DNA of 64,000 nt from Megaustenia siamemsis (lineage: Eukaryota > Mollusca > Gastropoda > Stylommatophora > Ariophantidae), in assembly GCA_032433765.1 (NCBI GenBank), contig JAVIAB010000047.1, positions 17,921,511 through 17,985,510 on the forward strand. The letters run 5' to 3'. The notes beneath the pieces were generated by a model that saw nothing but the letters and a program-made list of their open reading frames with translations, searched no databases and was not told the DNA's origin. Position 1 is the first letter of the stretch. Each line of letters begins with the position of its first letter. This document shows positions 20,080 through 31,424 of this stretch, piece by piece. The position numbers and the translations under genes are program-made.

Positions 20080-20560
20080 GCGTAGGTGATCATGTCTTTC
20101 CACAGCTTACGATTTTAAAAGTTATTTATCATTTCTGTTGTTGACCTGCCAAATATTCTCTTAGGCTGACGGCATCTTTTCTCTTTAAAGATAAAGTAAA
20201 GAGCCCCCGTCACGCCAAGTGGCGTATAGGGAATATGGTGTTAGTGACCATCAATTTTACAGACATGATTTTTAGAGTAATGTGGTCGCTATTACGCCCG
20301 TGCCGATTTACTTTCCCAGAAACAATCCGGAACCAATTTAAGGCTGAGTGAACCCGGAAGCCGTCGGTTGGGATCGAACCCTACCTCTTGTCCTTTGTAG
20401 TACAGTTCACTAACCACTGAGCTATCGCGGCCCCCTATCTTTTCTCTTTGCTTCTCTCTTTATCTTCTTCTCTTCTTTTATCTTTCCTGCTTTGTTTCTT
20501 CGTCCCTCAATTTTCCCAGTACAATCATGGGTCGCTGCGCTAAATAATATATCATAAGCT
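20080..20560 (-). mobile_element. RTE-A LINE 3' end interrupted by SINE-A
   Basis: The sequence matches other RTE-A ends: 'taggtgatcatgtctttcca' at the left and 'cgtccctcaattttcccagt' at the right. It is interrupted at 20187-20438 by a SINE. The right limit is approximate. Confidence 0.72.
20187..20438 (-). repeat. SINE-A, full-length, with 13-bp target duplication
   Basis: On the minus strand the element starts with a tRNA-like head: box A 'tagctcagtggttag' and box B 'ggttcgatccc' about 35 bases later. A body of about 170 bases and a tail ending 'gctctttactttatcttt' follow. ATCTTTTCTCTTT occurs at 20174-20186 and again at 20439-20451, so the copy was retrotransposed into the RTE-A fragment. 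Confidence 0.88.
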
Positions 20561-20564
20561 GCTT

Positions 20565-20940
20565 AGAAGTTGATTAATCAATTTGTCAGAACTTTCAATT
20601 ACTTGCCATATTTTTTCCAGGAGAATTCTTATGTTAAATCGTATCGTTGATGCATCGTCATGGCTTCATTTCTATCTGTTCTTAATTTTTCCTCGGTTTT
20701 TTTCTTATTGTTTCCTAAATTTTACTGTGTTTTGAAATATGATGTCAATGTTATCCATAGTGCAGAAATTATTATCTCAGGTTTTGAATTTTGTCTGTTT
20801 AGTATAGCCTTCAGCAAGACTTTGCTTGAGGTAAAGGAACAGACTCATCTAAAAAAATCCTCATTTTATTTCTTTATTTCTGCCTGATATCCCCAGTTAT
20901 GTACAACACCTAACTATTGCAGAACACATTTTCTGTGTAG
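20565..20940. other. Unassigned AT-rich sequence
   Basis: A 75-codon plus-strand frame exists at 20660-20887, but its composition is that of AT-rich noncoding DNA. No feature is supported. Confidence 0.4.
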
Positions 20941-20970
20941 CCTTTATATATATATGCGATGAAGACTCAA

Positions 20971-22283
20971 TCAGAGTAGGATTCCAGACTCTCTCATGAA
21001 GTCAGCTGTCTGTTTAAGCGAATCGATTGCCCCACATAGTTTTTCTTCCAGGGAGGTGGGCGTGGACCATATTGATCTTCTCAGGTCTGTGTACAGGGGG
21101 CAATCCTGTAGATCATGTTTTGTAGTCATATTGTCCAGTGTACAGTGGCATACGCTTGTTGTACCTATATTGAATTTGGTGAACATGTGATTTCTCATTC
21201 TATTGTGGCCAGTGCGTAGGCGAAGTATGATGACTTGATCCCTCCTTGATAGTTGGTGGTATCCGTCCATCTCGTTATGCTTTGGGTGTTCTCGTTTCCA
21301 TTTTCATGGAACTGACCCTTGAGGATGGATTTGGCTTCATCACAACTGAGCGAATGGTTCGCTTGCGGTAATCTCCCTTCCTCTTTAGCTAATTTGTCTG
21401 CGCATTCATTCCCGTGTATATTACGGTGTGATGGTATCCCCTGAATGATTACTCTCTGAATTTATTGCATAGTTGGCCCAGAGTTGTTCTCAAGTCATCT
21501 AGTTCATTGTTCTTTGGGCTTTATAGAGCTGATAATACTGACAGTGCATCAGTCAGAATAACCAATTTATTGTGCATGTTATTTTTGTGTTGAGTAGCCA
21601 GTGTTGCAGCATCTCTGATGGCCTCAGTTTCTGCTTTAAAGTTGTTTGAGAATTTTCCAGTACCTATTGACTTGGTGATCTCGTCCTGATTAGGACGTGA
21701 CCAGCGTCAAGAACACACATCCTCCTCCATTTCTGGTGGCATTTGTAGCAGAGCCATCTGTGTATATGTAGAACCGAGAGTCCTGTGGGTAGGTATCGTT
21801 TATGTGTTTTTCTGCTACGTGTTTTCTTTCTGTGTCTGATTGGGTGCCTTTTTTCATGATTCCTGTTATATTGTCCTTACGTTCTGGTATTTTATGCTTT
21901 ACATGAGGAGACATATCAGATGGGCCCAAGGGTTTCGATATTGTTTGGGAAAGTACTGGGTCTCCAGTAGTTAGTTCGTTGGCAATTGCAGCGACGTTGT
22001 TCCTCTTTAGTTGTACAATTCCGGGACCATTTATACTTTGGTGCATGGGGTGGCTAAGGAGCCTTTTATATTTCTCCGCTTGTTGCAATACTTTAGTGAC
22101 CCGTCTGCCATCTAAGGGTTGTAAACCTGTTATTGTTTCTAGAGTCTTGATAGGTGTAGATTTCATAGCACCAGTGATGATACGGGCAGCTTGGTTTTGT
22201 GTTCTGTTAATTTTGCTACGGTGTGATTTGGAAGCCATAGCACAGGCTGTGACTCCACACTCTAGAACTCGTCTGACTCTTTA
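20971..22283 (-). pseudogene. H1 LINE RNase H and C-terminal region
   Basis: The frame at 22238-21690 reads 'INRTQNQAARIITGAMKSTP' and later the RNase H first motif 'FYIYTDGSATNATRNGGG', with its catalytic Asp intact. The frame at 21270-20971 gives the conserved tail 'SRRDQVIILRLRTGHNRMRN' and ends 'DFMRESGILL' at the natural stop. The intervening RNase H sequence (21690-21300) is broken into several frames. Confidence 0.78.
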
Positions 22284-22290
22284 TACGTAT
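22284..22290. repeat. Target-site duplication of nested RTE-C, left (TACGTAT)
   Basis: TACGTAT occurs here and at 24586-24592, on either side of the RTE-C element and within H1 coding sequence. H1 copy 1 has a single related site ('gactataaggaagagtaag' near 13780). Confidence 0.8.
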
Positions 22291-24585
22291 CATCATCATC
22301 GAGTGCCTCCTCCGCAACGAAGGTTGGCTACTATGGATCGCCATTCTACTCTGTTTCTTGCTTTGATGGTGCAGGCTGTCATAGATTGACTTGTCCATCT
22401 TTTGATGTTACTCGTCCATGTTAGTCTTGGTCTGCCTTTGCCTCTTTTACCTTGTATTTTTCCTTCTAATATTACTTTTAGTAGGTTGTTGTGTCTTTTA
22501 ACTTGCCCCAAACATTTCATTTCTCTTGTCTTAATTGTATTTAGTAGTTCTCTTTTTATTTTCAGTTGTTTTAAAACTTCATCGTTTGTTATCTTTTGTT
22601 TCCCTCCAATTCTACCTATTCTTCTATAAATCCACATTTCAAAGGCTTCAATTTTCTGTTCTGTTTTCTTGTCTAATGTCCATGTTTCTGCACCATACAG
22701 GAATATTGAGAACATGTAACATTTTGCCATTCTTAGTTTCAGCCTTGTTGATATTTGTTTTGTTGTTAGTATATTTTTCATGGCATTAAAATTACTTTTT
22801 GCCATACCTATTCTTTTGTTTATTTCAATTTGGCATTTTCCATCATTGGTTATAGTATGTCCCAGGTAGTTGTAGCTCTGGACTGTCTCCAGATGTATTC
22901 CCTCAACTGTGATATTTAATTGTAGGTCTTGAGAATTTTCTTTGTTTATGATCATAGTTTAAGTATTTTTGATATTCATTTCTAGTCCAAATTTTTTGCT
23001 TGTTATGTTTATCACATTAAGCAATTGTTGTAGGTCTTTAGGATTTTCTGCTAGTAGAACAGTATCATCAGCATATCTTAGGTTATTGATTATCTTTCCA
23101 TTAATGTTTAGGTGTAGTGTCTCTGAGATGTTTTTAAAGATTTGCTCAGTGTATAGATTGAATAAGCTTGGTGATAGGATGCATCCTTGTCTTACTCCTC
23201 TTTTTATGTCCATGGGTGTAGAGTTCTCCTTGTTATATCTTATTATTGCTGTTTGCTCCCAGTACAAATTACATATTAGTCGTATGTCTGTGTCGTCTAG
23301 ATTTATATCCTTTTGGCAGTCTATGAGTTGGTTATGGTGTATTCTATCGAAAGCTTTGGTGTAGTATATAAAGCAGGCATATATTGTTTTGTTTACCTCT
23401 GTGTACTTTTCAATCAATGTTCTCATGCTGAATATGGCTTCTTTTGTCCCACTGTTTTTCCTGAATCCAAATTATTGCTCATCTAATTCAGTATTGATTT
23501 TATTCTGAATCCTTCCCTGTATAACTTTTAGTAAAATTTGTGTTACCTGGCTCATCAGGCTTATTGTTCTGAAATCACTGCATTCAACTGCACCATTCTT
23601 TTTAGGCAATGCAATGAAAGTTGATGTTTTTAGATCGGTTGGTATGTATCCTGTATGGTATATGTCATTGCATATGTCTGTGATCACTTCGATGCCAAAC
23701 TCTTCTAGAGCCTGTATCATCTCTATCGGTATATTGTCAGGTCTTGCTGCCTTTCCCTTTTTCATTGTTTTTATAGCTTTTTCTACTTAAGATTTCAGAA
23801 TTGTATAGTTGTATGTACATTTTATGTCTGGCTTTTTGTCCCTTTCGCCATGAAATAATTATGTTATATATTCTTGCCATCTATCTATTATATCTTTGTT
23901 GTATGTTAGCATTATTCCCTCTTTGTTTGCAATACATCCGTTTCGTACAGCTTTTTTGTCTTTATTCGTCACTCTCTTTATTTCTGTGTGCATCTCTCTT
24001 AAGTATTGTTTACTTTCCATAGTTTCGACTTCTAGACATCTTTGGTTGAGCCAGTCTTCTTTTGCCTTTTTGCACATTCTCCGTATTTCATTGTCTATAT
24101 CCTTGTATCTGGCAGTGTTTTTCGCTTGTTTTCTTTCTTCCATTTTTTCTAAGATTTTGTCAGTTATCCATTTTTGTTTTTTGTTACTTTCCTTTTTGGG
24201 CAAGGTGTTGCAGGATTCTTGCATGCTGTTTTTTATGCATTGCCATTTTGTTGTGACTTTTTACTCAGAATTTTCTCTTCTGTACTGCTCAATCCCCTCT
24301 TCTAGCAGCTTCTGATATGTCTTCTTTACTTGTACAGTATAAGTTTCTTTTACATCTTTCTGGTTTAACGCTGTTATATCTATTGGTGTTGCTGAATTAG
24401 TTTTTCTTTGTTTCTCTTTAATTTGATTTCATTTTTATCCTTACAGGATTGTGGTCTGAATTCATATCTGCTCCTGGGTAGGTTTTGACTTTCTTGACGC
24501 TGTTCCTGAATATGTCTTTTATCATTATGTAATCCATTTTGATTTCTCTTCTTGTCTCCAGGGCTTTTCCATGTGTATAATTTCC
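22291..24585 (-). mobile_element. RTE-C LINE, 5'-truncated, nested in H1
   Basis: This 2295-bp element has its (GAT)n-type 3' tail at 22291 and its truncated 5' end within the endonuclease at 24585. It is longer than the copy at 1872-3027 and more decayed. Confidence 0.88.
22296..24580 (-). pseudogene. RTE-C ORF2 pseudogene (endonuclease end, reverse transcriptase, C-terminus)
   Basis: Segments in LINE order are the end of the endonuclease domain with 'GADMNSDHNPVRIKMKS' near 24425-24470, the linker (24224-23859), early reverse transcriptase (23765-23472), the palm (23426-22959) with 'GVRQGCILSPSLFNLY' and 'NNLRYADDTVLLAENPKDL', and the C-terminal region (22955-22296) ending '[16 protein letters not shown]'. 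At least one in-frame stop (near 22957) and several frameshifts separate them. Confidence 0.85.
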
Positions 24586-24592
24586 TACGTAT

Positions 24593-25700
24593 AGTCTTTT
24601 CAAAATATTGCTGTCTGCCCTCCAGTCCGTTCCTGCAATTTCTTCATAATATTTGTTCGTTTTCTGGCTTTTTTCCTTGCTCTGTCTGTCTGATTTTTCC
24701 AAGTCATTCTGCGATTCATGGTGACGCCAAGATATGTTGGGTTTTGGTCAATAGGGAGTGTATGGTCTTTTATCTTCAAGTTTGCAGAGAGTGTGTTTCT
24801 TGATAGGCTGAAAATTGTATATGTAGTGTTTTTTTCGTTGATTGGTAAGAAACAGGTGTTCGTCCATTTTTCAAGTTCACCTAGGGCATCTTGCATCCTG
24901 GGTCCAGCCACCGGCATACTTCTTCTCGAGCCCATAATGCCAGATCGTATGCGTATATTGCTGAGTGTATTCTTGGTGGAATGTTCATTACGATGTCATT
25001 TATGAAAATTAAAAAGAGTGTTGGGGACAAGACTCCGACTTGTGGGACACCTTGCTCGATAGAGACCTTCTTACTTAGTTGACCTTGAACTTGTACTCTG
25101 GCCGTTCTATCCTGAAGGTATTGAGAGACCCAATTGAATAAACGACCCTGGATGCCAAGTCTAAAAGGCTTGTTCTTTAAACCCTCTCTCCAAACCCTAT
25201 CAGAAGCCTTCTCCATGTCGACCCACACTGCCAGTATGTGTTTATTTTCTTGTAGAGCATCCTCTTTTTCCTGTACAATGTAGGTGACCAGGTCTTCAGT
25301 TGATCTGTGCTGACGGAAGCAACTTTGTTGTGGTACGATTTGTTGTTTTGTCTCCAAATGCCACATAAGTCTTCTGGTAACCAGCCTTTCCATGAGTTTA
25401 CTCAGGCAACTCAGTAGGCTAATTGGTCTATAGCTACTTGGGTCTAGTGGGTCTTTTCCACGCTTGAGGATGGGCACCATAATAGCTTCTTTCCAGATTA
25501 CTGGCACATGACCTCTCTTCCAGCTAGCATTTATTATCCTTAGAAGCTGGCTCTTGGCTTTCTGTCCCAGATTTAGGAGCATTTCGTTGGAGATTCCATC
25601 TTTACCAGGGGAACTTTTGAGCTTCAATCCTTTGAGGGCAACATCTAATTCACATGGTCGTATGATGCTCTTCTGGTGCTAAAGGCATGTGTTTTGCATC
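24593..25700 (-). pseudogene. H1 LINE reverse transcriptase region
   Basis: The frame 25627-24881 reads 'KLKSSPGKDGISNEMLLNLG', 'SSYRPISLLSCLSKLMERLV', 'QEKEDALQENKHILAVWVDM', 'SIEQGVPQVGVLSPTLFLIF' and 'SAIYAYDLALWAREE'. The catalytic YADD is changed to YAYD, which removes one metal-binding Asp. The region continues in another frame to 24600, where RTE-C is inserted. Confidence 0.85.
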
Positions 25701-26099
25701 TTGGTTTTCCCGTCTTGCAGCTTTCTGTTTGTCTATTGGAAAGTTTATTCTACTAATGTTTTTGTAAGTCTCTATCAGTAGATTTGCTGTCCTTTTGCCT
25801 GTGAGGATGTTCTGATTGTGTGTTAATGATATTGGAGGTCGGCAGTTGTTTTCGTCGCTCAGAGCTTTCGCAAGTTTCCATAGTTTATGAACATTTTGTA
25901 TAGATTAAGGCTCTCTGTTTTGTCTATCCAGCTCTGTCTTGCTGATATCATGACCTCACGTCTTTATTTGGCCGAGGCTGCTTTGTAGGCAATGTTGCTC
26001 TCTGTTCTGTGTGATGTTTCAGCTAGTTCTCTGGCAGAGTCCAGTTCCTCTTCTAGTCTCTGTATTTCCTTGCTCCAGTATGGCTTGTAGTTTCTTCTT

Positions 26100-26612
26100 G
26101 CTCCTCTAGGAATGGATTCTTTAGCAGCTCTCAGGATTCCATTTGTTAACCGCTCTATCATATTATTGACCTTCTTTTCGTGGGTGTTGATAGGCACAGT
26201 ATATGCATCAGTGAGCCTTGCAAACTTTGCCCAATCTGCTCTCTTATATTTCCAGCGGGAAGAGGTATTTGCAACTCCTGTTTGTGAGCAAAATCCACTG
26301 AAAGTTTGACTGGTCTATGGTCACTATCTCCAAGTTGGTTCAGCACTTTTCTGGTTATTTTGATAGATATGTCTCCAGTTGCAAATGTTAAGTCGGGAGT
26401 GGAAGTTGTTTTCCATCTTTTTGAGTAGAAGGTTGGGGGGTCCTCCCTAGAGTTTATGAGGAATAGTTTGTTATCAATTTCCCATTCTTCCACTAATTAC
26501 CTCGAACATTGGACTCCTTATATCCCCATCTTTCAGAGTGGCTGTTAAAGTCTCCTACTACCAGACACATTGATGGTGTTATTTCCATTTACTCTAGCTT
26601 CAGTAATTTATC
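26100..26612 (-). pseudogene. H1 LINE endonuclease, second part
   Basis: The complement reads 'LVVGDFNSHSERWGYKES' near 26560 and 'LNQLGDSDHRPVKLSVDFA' near 26290-26340. GDFN and SDH are catalytic motifs of AP-type endonucleases. The frame is cut at 26612 by the composite insertion and resumes at 27479. Confidence 0.8.
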
Positions 26613-26625
26613 ATTTGGACAGTAT
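26613..26625. repeat. Target-site duplication of the composite element, left
   Basis: ATTTGGACAGTAT is repeated exactly at 27466-27478. It is H1 endonuclease sequence ('IYCPN' on the minus strand), present twice only because of the insertion. Confidence 0.88.
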
Positions 26626-27399
26626 TCATGTCTCATATCTATATGTGTGTATGTGTTTAGTCATATCTCATATCTTAGTGTGAATCTGTGTTAGTCATGT
26701 GTCATATCTTTGTGTGTGCATGTTTGGGTTAGATATCTCATATCTTTGTGTGCATGTTTATTTTAGTCATATCTCATATCTTTGTGTGTGCATACCTGTG
26801 TATGTCACATCTCAAATCCTTGTGTGTGCATGTCTATGTTGAACATATCTCATATCTTTGGGTACATGTCTATGTTGGGCACATGTCATATCTTTGTGTG
26901 TGCATGTCTATGTCAGTCATATCTCATATCTTAATGTGCATGTTTATGTTAGTCATGTGTCATATATCTTGATGTGTGTCAGTGTTAGTCATGCCTCGTA
27001 TCGCTGTGTGCAAGTCGGTGTTGGTCACATCTCCTATCTTTGTGTGTGCATGTCTGTGTTAGTCACCTCTAGTGACTCGGGCAGATGGTGTTCGTAAACC
27101 TGGGAGGGCCGATCATCTAAGGGCAGAATCCCCCTACAGAAAAGATCATCTGCTGCCTTGCAGGGAGATTGGGGACAATCAAAGGCTAAGGAATGCAAAC
27201 CTGAATAAAATGCTGGCTAAAATCGGATGCACTGGGCCACTGGCGCACAACACAGTGCAACGTTTTAACGGGTGTTCAATTCAGAGTGGGTCTGGCAGAC
27301 TTTAATTGTGATGTTCTGCCTGTGGGGGCTATCAACACACTTAACCTGACAGCAGACTTCATGTGAGAGTCTGGATCCTACTCTGATTGAGTCCTGATC

Positions 27400-27465
<66 letters not shown>
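26626..27465 (+). mobile_element. Composite retroelement R: satellite + H1 5' module + H1 3' end + (GA)n tail
   Basis: An 840-bp insertion with exact 13-bp target duplications. In order on the plus strand it holds satellite units (26626-27060, 'tcatatctcatatctttgtg' type), the 5' module (27062-27330, reading 'RAESPYRKDHLLPCREIGDN'), about 90 bp of H1 3' end ('acttaacctgacagcagact' to 'gagtcctgatcgca') and a (GA)n tail (27404-27465). The endonuclease, reverse transcriptase and RNase H are missing. It looks like a non-autonomous element mobilised by H1 proteins that recognise the shared 3' end. That last step is inference. Confidence 0.82.
27404..27465 (+). repeat. (GA)n tail of the composite element
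   Basis: A purine dinucleotide tract with three interruptions follows the H1 3' terminus directly and ends at the target duplication. Confidence 0.9.
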
Positions 27466-27466
<1 letters not shown>

Positions 27467-27478
27467 TTTGGACAGTAT

Positions 27479-27840
27479 ATATTAAATATCCTTATACTAG
27501 TGGAGTTAATGTACAGGTCTGTACCAAAGATCTCTGCCTCTCCGTTTGTGACTGCATCTATCAGTTTTGCTGGGATGGAATTTTTAATAAGTATAAGAAT
27601 TCCACCCTTGTGGCCTTACCTGTCATGTCTAAATGTTTGGTAGCCCCTGATCATAAATCTGTGCTGAGGATTAAGATGAGTTTCCTGGATGCAGGCAACG
27701 TCTATCTCCTCCTCTGCTAGTCTGATTGTTAGAGCTAGTTTTTTGTGGTATATGCCCTCCGCATTCAGTGTGTTATATTTAGCTGTTTCTTGAAGCCTTT
27801 CCGGTCAGCGGTAGTTTCTATCATAATTAGAGTGTGTTAG
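27479..27840 (-). pseudogene. H1 LINE endonuclease, first part
   Basis: The complement reads 'LTIRLAEEEIDVACIQETHL', with the QETH catalytic motif of AP endonuclease domains, followed by 'QHRFMIRGYQTFRHD' and 'KGGILILIKNSIPAK'. It leads up to the composite insertion site. Confidence 0.8.
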
Positions 27841-27854
27841 ATCCAGTCTTATTG

Positions 27855-28058
27855 ATTACTTGTTAAAACGTTGCACTGTGTTCTGCGCCAGTGACCGATG
27901 CATCCAATTTCAGCCAGCATTTTATTCAGGTTTGCATTCTTTAGCCTTTGATTGTCCCCAATCTTCCTGCAAGGCAGCAGATTGTCTTTTCTGTAGGGGG
28001 ATTCTGCACTTAGATGGTCGGCCCTCCCATGTTTACGAGCACTATCTGCCCAAGCTTG
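27855..28058 (-). mobile_element. H1 LINE 5' module
   Basis: About 200 bp closely matching the modules at 16723-16960 and 27062-27300, here joined to the H1 endonuclease and lacking satellite. On the minus strand it reads 'RADHLSAESPYRKDNLLPCR'. It may be the end of ORF1 or 5' untranslated sequence, since I recognise no protein family in it. Confidence 0.72.
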
Positions 28059-28084
28059 ATGTAGTAATTAGTTGGTGATTAGAC

Positions 28085-28595
28085 CATCACCATCACACAT
28101 CAAACAACAGACTATAAGACCCTCCTACATATCACGAACTTCCGGGAGTCTCACTGATGCTGACAAGTCATGTACGAAACCCCACTCCGTCTTTCATTGA
28201 TTAGAGTACGACCGTTCTAGGGCTATGCAACTAACTTGATGACGTAGCTCACACAACAATGGCTGCACTCACAATATCCCAGTTACTATAGTAGAAGCAG
28301 CCAACAGCACACGAAAAGCTGATGCACAATTTACAAAGTGAAAACTGCTACTGACTATACTGAGCAGAGCTTAGCAAGGAGTTGTACAATGCAAGAACTT
28401 GGCGTCATACAATTACATGGACTGTTTTGGAACATCACACGATGTGTTGACGTAATTCGGATATATTGCTAGGCATGGGAAGGTCGTATTCACAAACTTT
28501 TGACTTGACAATGAAGAACAATGAGATGAGTACAACCTGTTATCATCGGTGAACTTTGCTAACTCGGTCAATTTATTAGCTCAGACGCAGAAAAT
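28085..28595. other. Unassigned sequence
   Basis: No coding frame, tandem repeat or transposon end recognised. Confidence 0.4.
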
Positions 28596-28599
28596 TTAC

Positions 28600-29545
28600 A
28601 CCGTAGAACCGAAGCTAATCAGTTCCCTAATGTAACTTCTGCAGCGGTCCAACGAACGTGACCTCATTCCCCCATGTTTGGAAAAATAGAGGTGTATTAA
28701 ATTATGGCTATCAATTGCCTTGAGGATCTCAGCTGTTAACTTATCCTCGCCAGTAGCCTTGTTGTTGTCCATACGCTTTAAGGAGGTCTCAATTTTGCTC
28801 AAAGTGAAATCATCTAAATTTACATCTAATTCTGCTGCTGGTGTTTCAGCTTCAAAATCTATTAAATTGTGGGGTAGTGGACGGTTAAGAACTTCTTTGA
28901 AGTGTTCCGCCCAACGGGCGTTTATGTCTGCGCTTGTTGTTAGCATTGAACCAGATTTGTCTAGAATTGGTGTTCCCCTGGATGTATAGGTGTTTGTCAG
29001 CAACTTTTGTACAGTATAAAGAGTTCTGCTGTCTCCTATAATTGCAGCTGTCTCTGCTTTCTTTGCCAAATTGTCTATATAAGCTCTTGTATCTCTTCTT
29101 GCTGAACTTTTCACTTTGTTGTCTAATTCTTTGTATGTTGCTTTTGACAGGACCTTTCCAAGATCTGTCTTTACATTAGTCATGGACTCTCTTTGCGTTT
29201 CTTCTTTCTTTGATGTATTTCCATGTAGTGTCTGAAATCCATGTTGGTTTTTCCATTTTCTTTGGTCCGGTGCCTGATTCTGCTGCTGTTATTAATATTT
29301 TACTTTACGAGTCTCACATTTCATTGAAATCTATGTCTGTTTCACAGAGTGCTGCATAACAATTACTTAGCTCTATGCTAAACCTTTTCTTTATAGCTTC
29401 ATCTTTCAGTCTATCACTATTAATTGTATGTGTAGTTGATATTTTCTGCTGGCTTTTAAGTTTAATCTTATTTTTCCAATGCACAGGTTGTGGTCACTTT
29501 TAACATCAGCAACTCTGTATACTCGTACATCTAACAATGATGATC
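28600..29545 (-). mobile_element. RTE-like LINE fragment, endonuclease end to reverse transcriptase start
   Basis: The complement contains an endonuclease remnant ('VADVKSDHNL' near 29490-29520). A 195-codon open frame (29183-28596) follows with 'SARRDTRAYIDNLAKKAETA', 'INARWAEHFKEVLNRPLP' and 'IETSLKRMDNNKATGEDKLT', the linker and first reverse transcriptase block of RTE-like ORF2. Palm motifs are absent. Confidence 0.78.
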
Positions 29546-29549
29546 TGAA

Positions 29550-29970
29550 TTGTTATTGAATACACATGTAGGCAATTTGATTTGAGGTTATATCATCAGG
29601 AGATATTCATGTTGTTTTGTGTATACTTTTGTGTGGAGATAATGTCCTATCTATAACCAAATTTCTATTAAAGATAATTATATTTTTAAATAAAATAGTT
29701 GGTTGACTGCTGGTTATTTTTTCTCCTGTCTTTTGAACTTAAAAGATGTATCTAAATATCTCGCCCTCGTTACATATATATATATATTGACCTAGAACTG
29801 CAGCGGCATTAAAGATAACTACGACGATATCAAACACACAAATCATGAAAGTACTGGAATATAACGCGTTCCCGTTATGCGAGCCCAAACTTGCACTAAC
29901 CACTGAAATAAAATCTTTCGTTGTAACATACACTCATTCTTGCAGCATAGCTACAAATACGCACATCATC
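29550..29970. other. Unassigned AT-rich sequence
   Basis: A short (TA)n tract occurs near 29774. No supported gene. Confidence 0.35.
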
Positions 29971-29974
29971 AGCA

Positions 29975-30764
29975 TAATCATCATCATCATCAAGTACCCT
30001 GCCCGCTGGGGTAGATGATCATGTCTCTCCACAACTTTCGATCTCGAAGTTATTTATCATTTCTGCTGTTGATCTTCTGCTAAACCATTCTCTTAAGCTC
30101 TCTGGTGTCTTTTATCTTTGCTTCCCTCTATCTCTTCGTCACTCAATTTTACCAGTTGTTTCAATATATTTCAGCTGTTCTCTTCTCATTACATGGCCAA
30201 CAAATGATGATTGTGTCTTCCTAATATTGGATATTAACTCTCTTTTTCCCTGGCCTCTTACAGAACGTTATCATTACTCTTCTTAGATGTCCGTGGTTTT
30301 CTCAGTATTCGTCTGTAAAACCACATTTCTACAGACTCCAGTGATTTTCTTGTCTGCTGTCCTATTGTCCATGATACACATTTATATGTTAAGACCGGCT
30401 CTACATAACATTTAAGAAATCGTTTTCTTGTTTCCTTTGTCAAAAATGGATTTCATAGTATCTTCCTCATTTTTTTTAAAGCCGCCTTTGCCTGAGCCAT
30501 TCTGCATCTCACCTCTGTTGTACATCTACCATCTATGGCTAACATTGTTTCCAGATATTTAAACTCATTTACCTGTTTAATATTGTTCCACTTGTCTTTA
30601 TAGTGCATTGCGGTGAAGTCCTTTTCTTTGTTGCTATCATTACTTCTGACCTTTTGCTATTAAAGCTTAGTCCTTTATTTTTGCTTTCCCTCACTAGAAT
30701 GTCTAACATTTCTTGTAACTCAATTTCACTCTTAGCGATTAAGACTGTATCATCAGGATACATT
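29975..30764 (-). mobile_element. RTE-A LINE 3' part
   Basis: A (TCATCA)n tract at 29975 marks the 3' end. The complement reads '[20 protein letters not shown]' and, further 5', 'MYPDDTVLIAKSEIELQEML' (the YADD motif altered to YPDD). It stops at about 30764, where the 3' tail of an RTE-B element begins. Confidence 0.8.
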
Positions 30765-31420
30765 CATCATCATGTGCCATACCGGTTGGCGTAGCGATCA
30801 TGTCCTTCCACAATCGCCTATCTACAGTGCATCGTATCAGTTCTGTTGTTGACTGTTTCCCATGCCATGACACCAAGCTATCCAGTATTTTCTCTCTTTG
30901 TCGTCCGCGATCTCTCTTTCCTTTTATTTTGCCAGTTGTAACCAAGTATTCCAACTTTCCTCTTCTCATGATGTGCCCAAAAATGTTTATTGCATCTTTC
31001 TGATGTTTTTTAAGAGCTCCCTTTTTGTGTTGGCCTCTTTGAGAACTTCCTCATTGGTCTTTTTAGCTGAACAGTAACTTTCAACATTCTTCTGAGAAAT
31101 CCCATCTCTGTGGCCTCTAATCGTCTCAGGATACATGAGATTATTTATATTATGACCTCCGATTGTTTCTCCAGGCAAGCCCCTTATGGATAGTAAAATA
31201 ATCTCACTATACACGTTAAATCTGGTGAAAGCACACAACCTTGCCTAACACTTTGTTTGTTTTTTGAAACATTCAATTTATATTTTTGTTGTCCTTGTTT
31301 ATTCCTTCTAAAATGTTGATTATTTCTTGGTGCTTTCCTTGTCAAATGCTTTGGTATAATCTATGAAGCAGCGGTATAGATCTGTTTTCACCTCTATGGT
31401 TCTTTCTTTTAATACGCACA
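30765..31420 (-). mobile_element. RTE-B LINE 3' part
   Basis: It begins 'cattcatcatcatgtgccat', the RTE-B 3' terminus. The complement reads '[20 protein letters not shown]' and '[20 protein letters not shown]'. Reverse transcriptase remnants continue to about 31420. The abutment with RTE-A suggests one inserted into the other or a shared breakpoint. Confidence 0.78.
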
Positions 31421-31424
31421 AGCT

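Larger units (their letters stand above)
20957..28060 (-). mobile_element. H1 LINE copy 2, nearly full-length, with two nested insertions
   Basis: Read leftward from 28060 the parts appear in LINE order. They are a 5' module (28058-27855), the endonuclease (27840-27479, then 26612-26100), the reverse transcriptase (25700-24593), the RNase H and C-terminal region (22283-20971) and the 3' end with an AT-rich tail near 20955. Two insertions interrupt it, an RTE-C LINE (22291-24585) and a composite element (26626-27465). Removing them leaves about 3.9 kb. Frameshifts and stops occur throughout, so it is inactive. Endonuclease plus RNase H suggests an I-group/Nimb-like LINE, which is family-level inference. 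Confidence 0.85.

Noticed and set aside
20400..20437. tRNA gene signal (A and B boxes) at the ends of SINE copies
   Set aside because: The boxes belong to tRNA-derived SINE heads, with a SINE body following and target duplications around. No complete cloverleaf was found.
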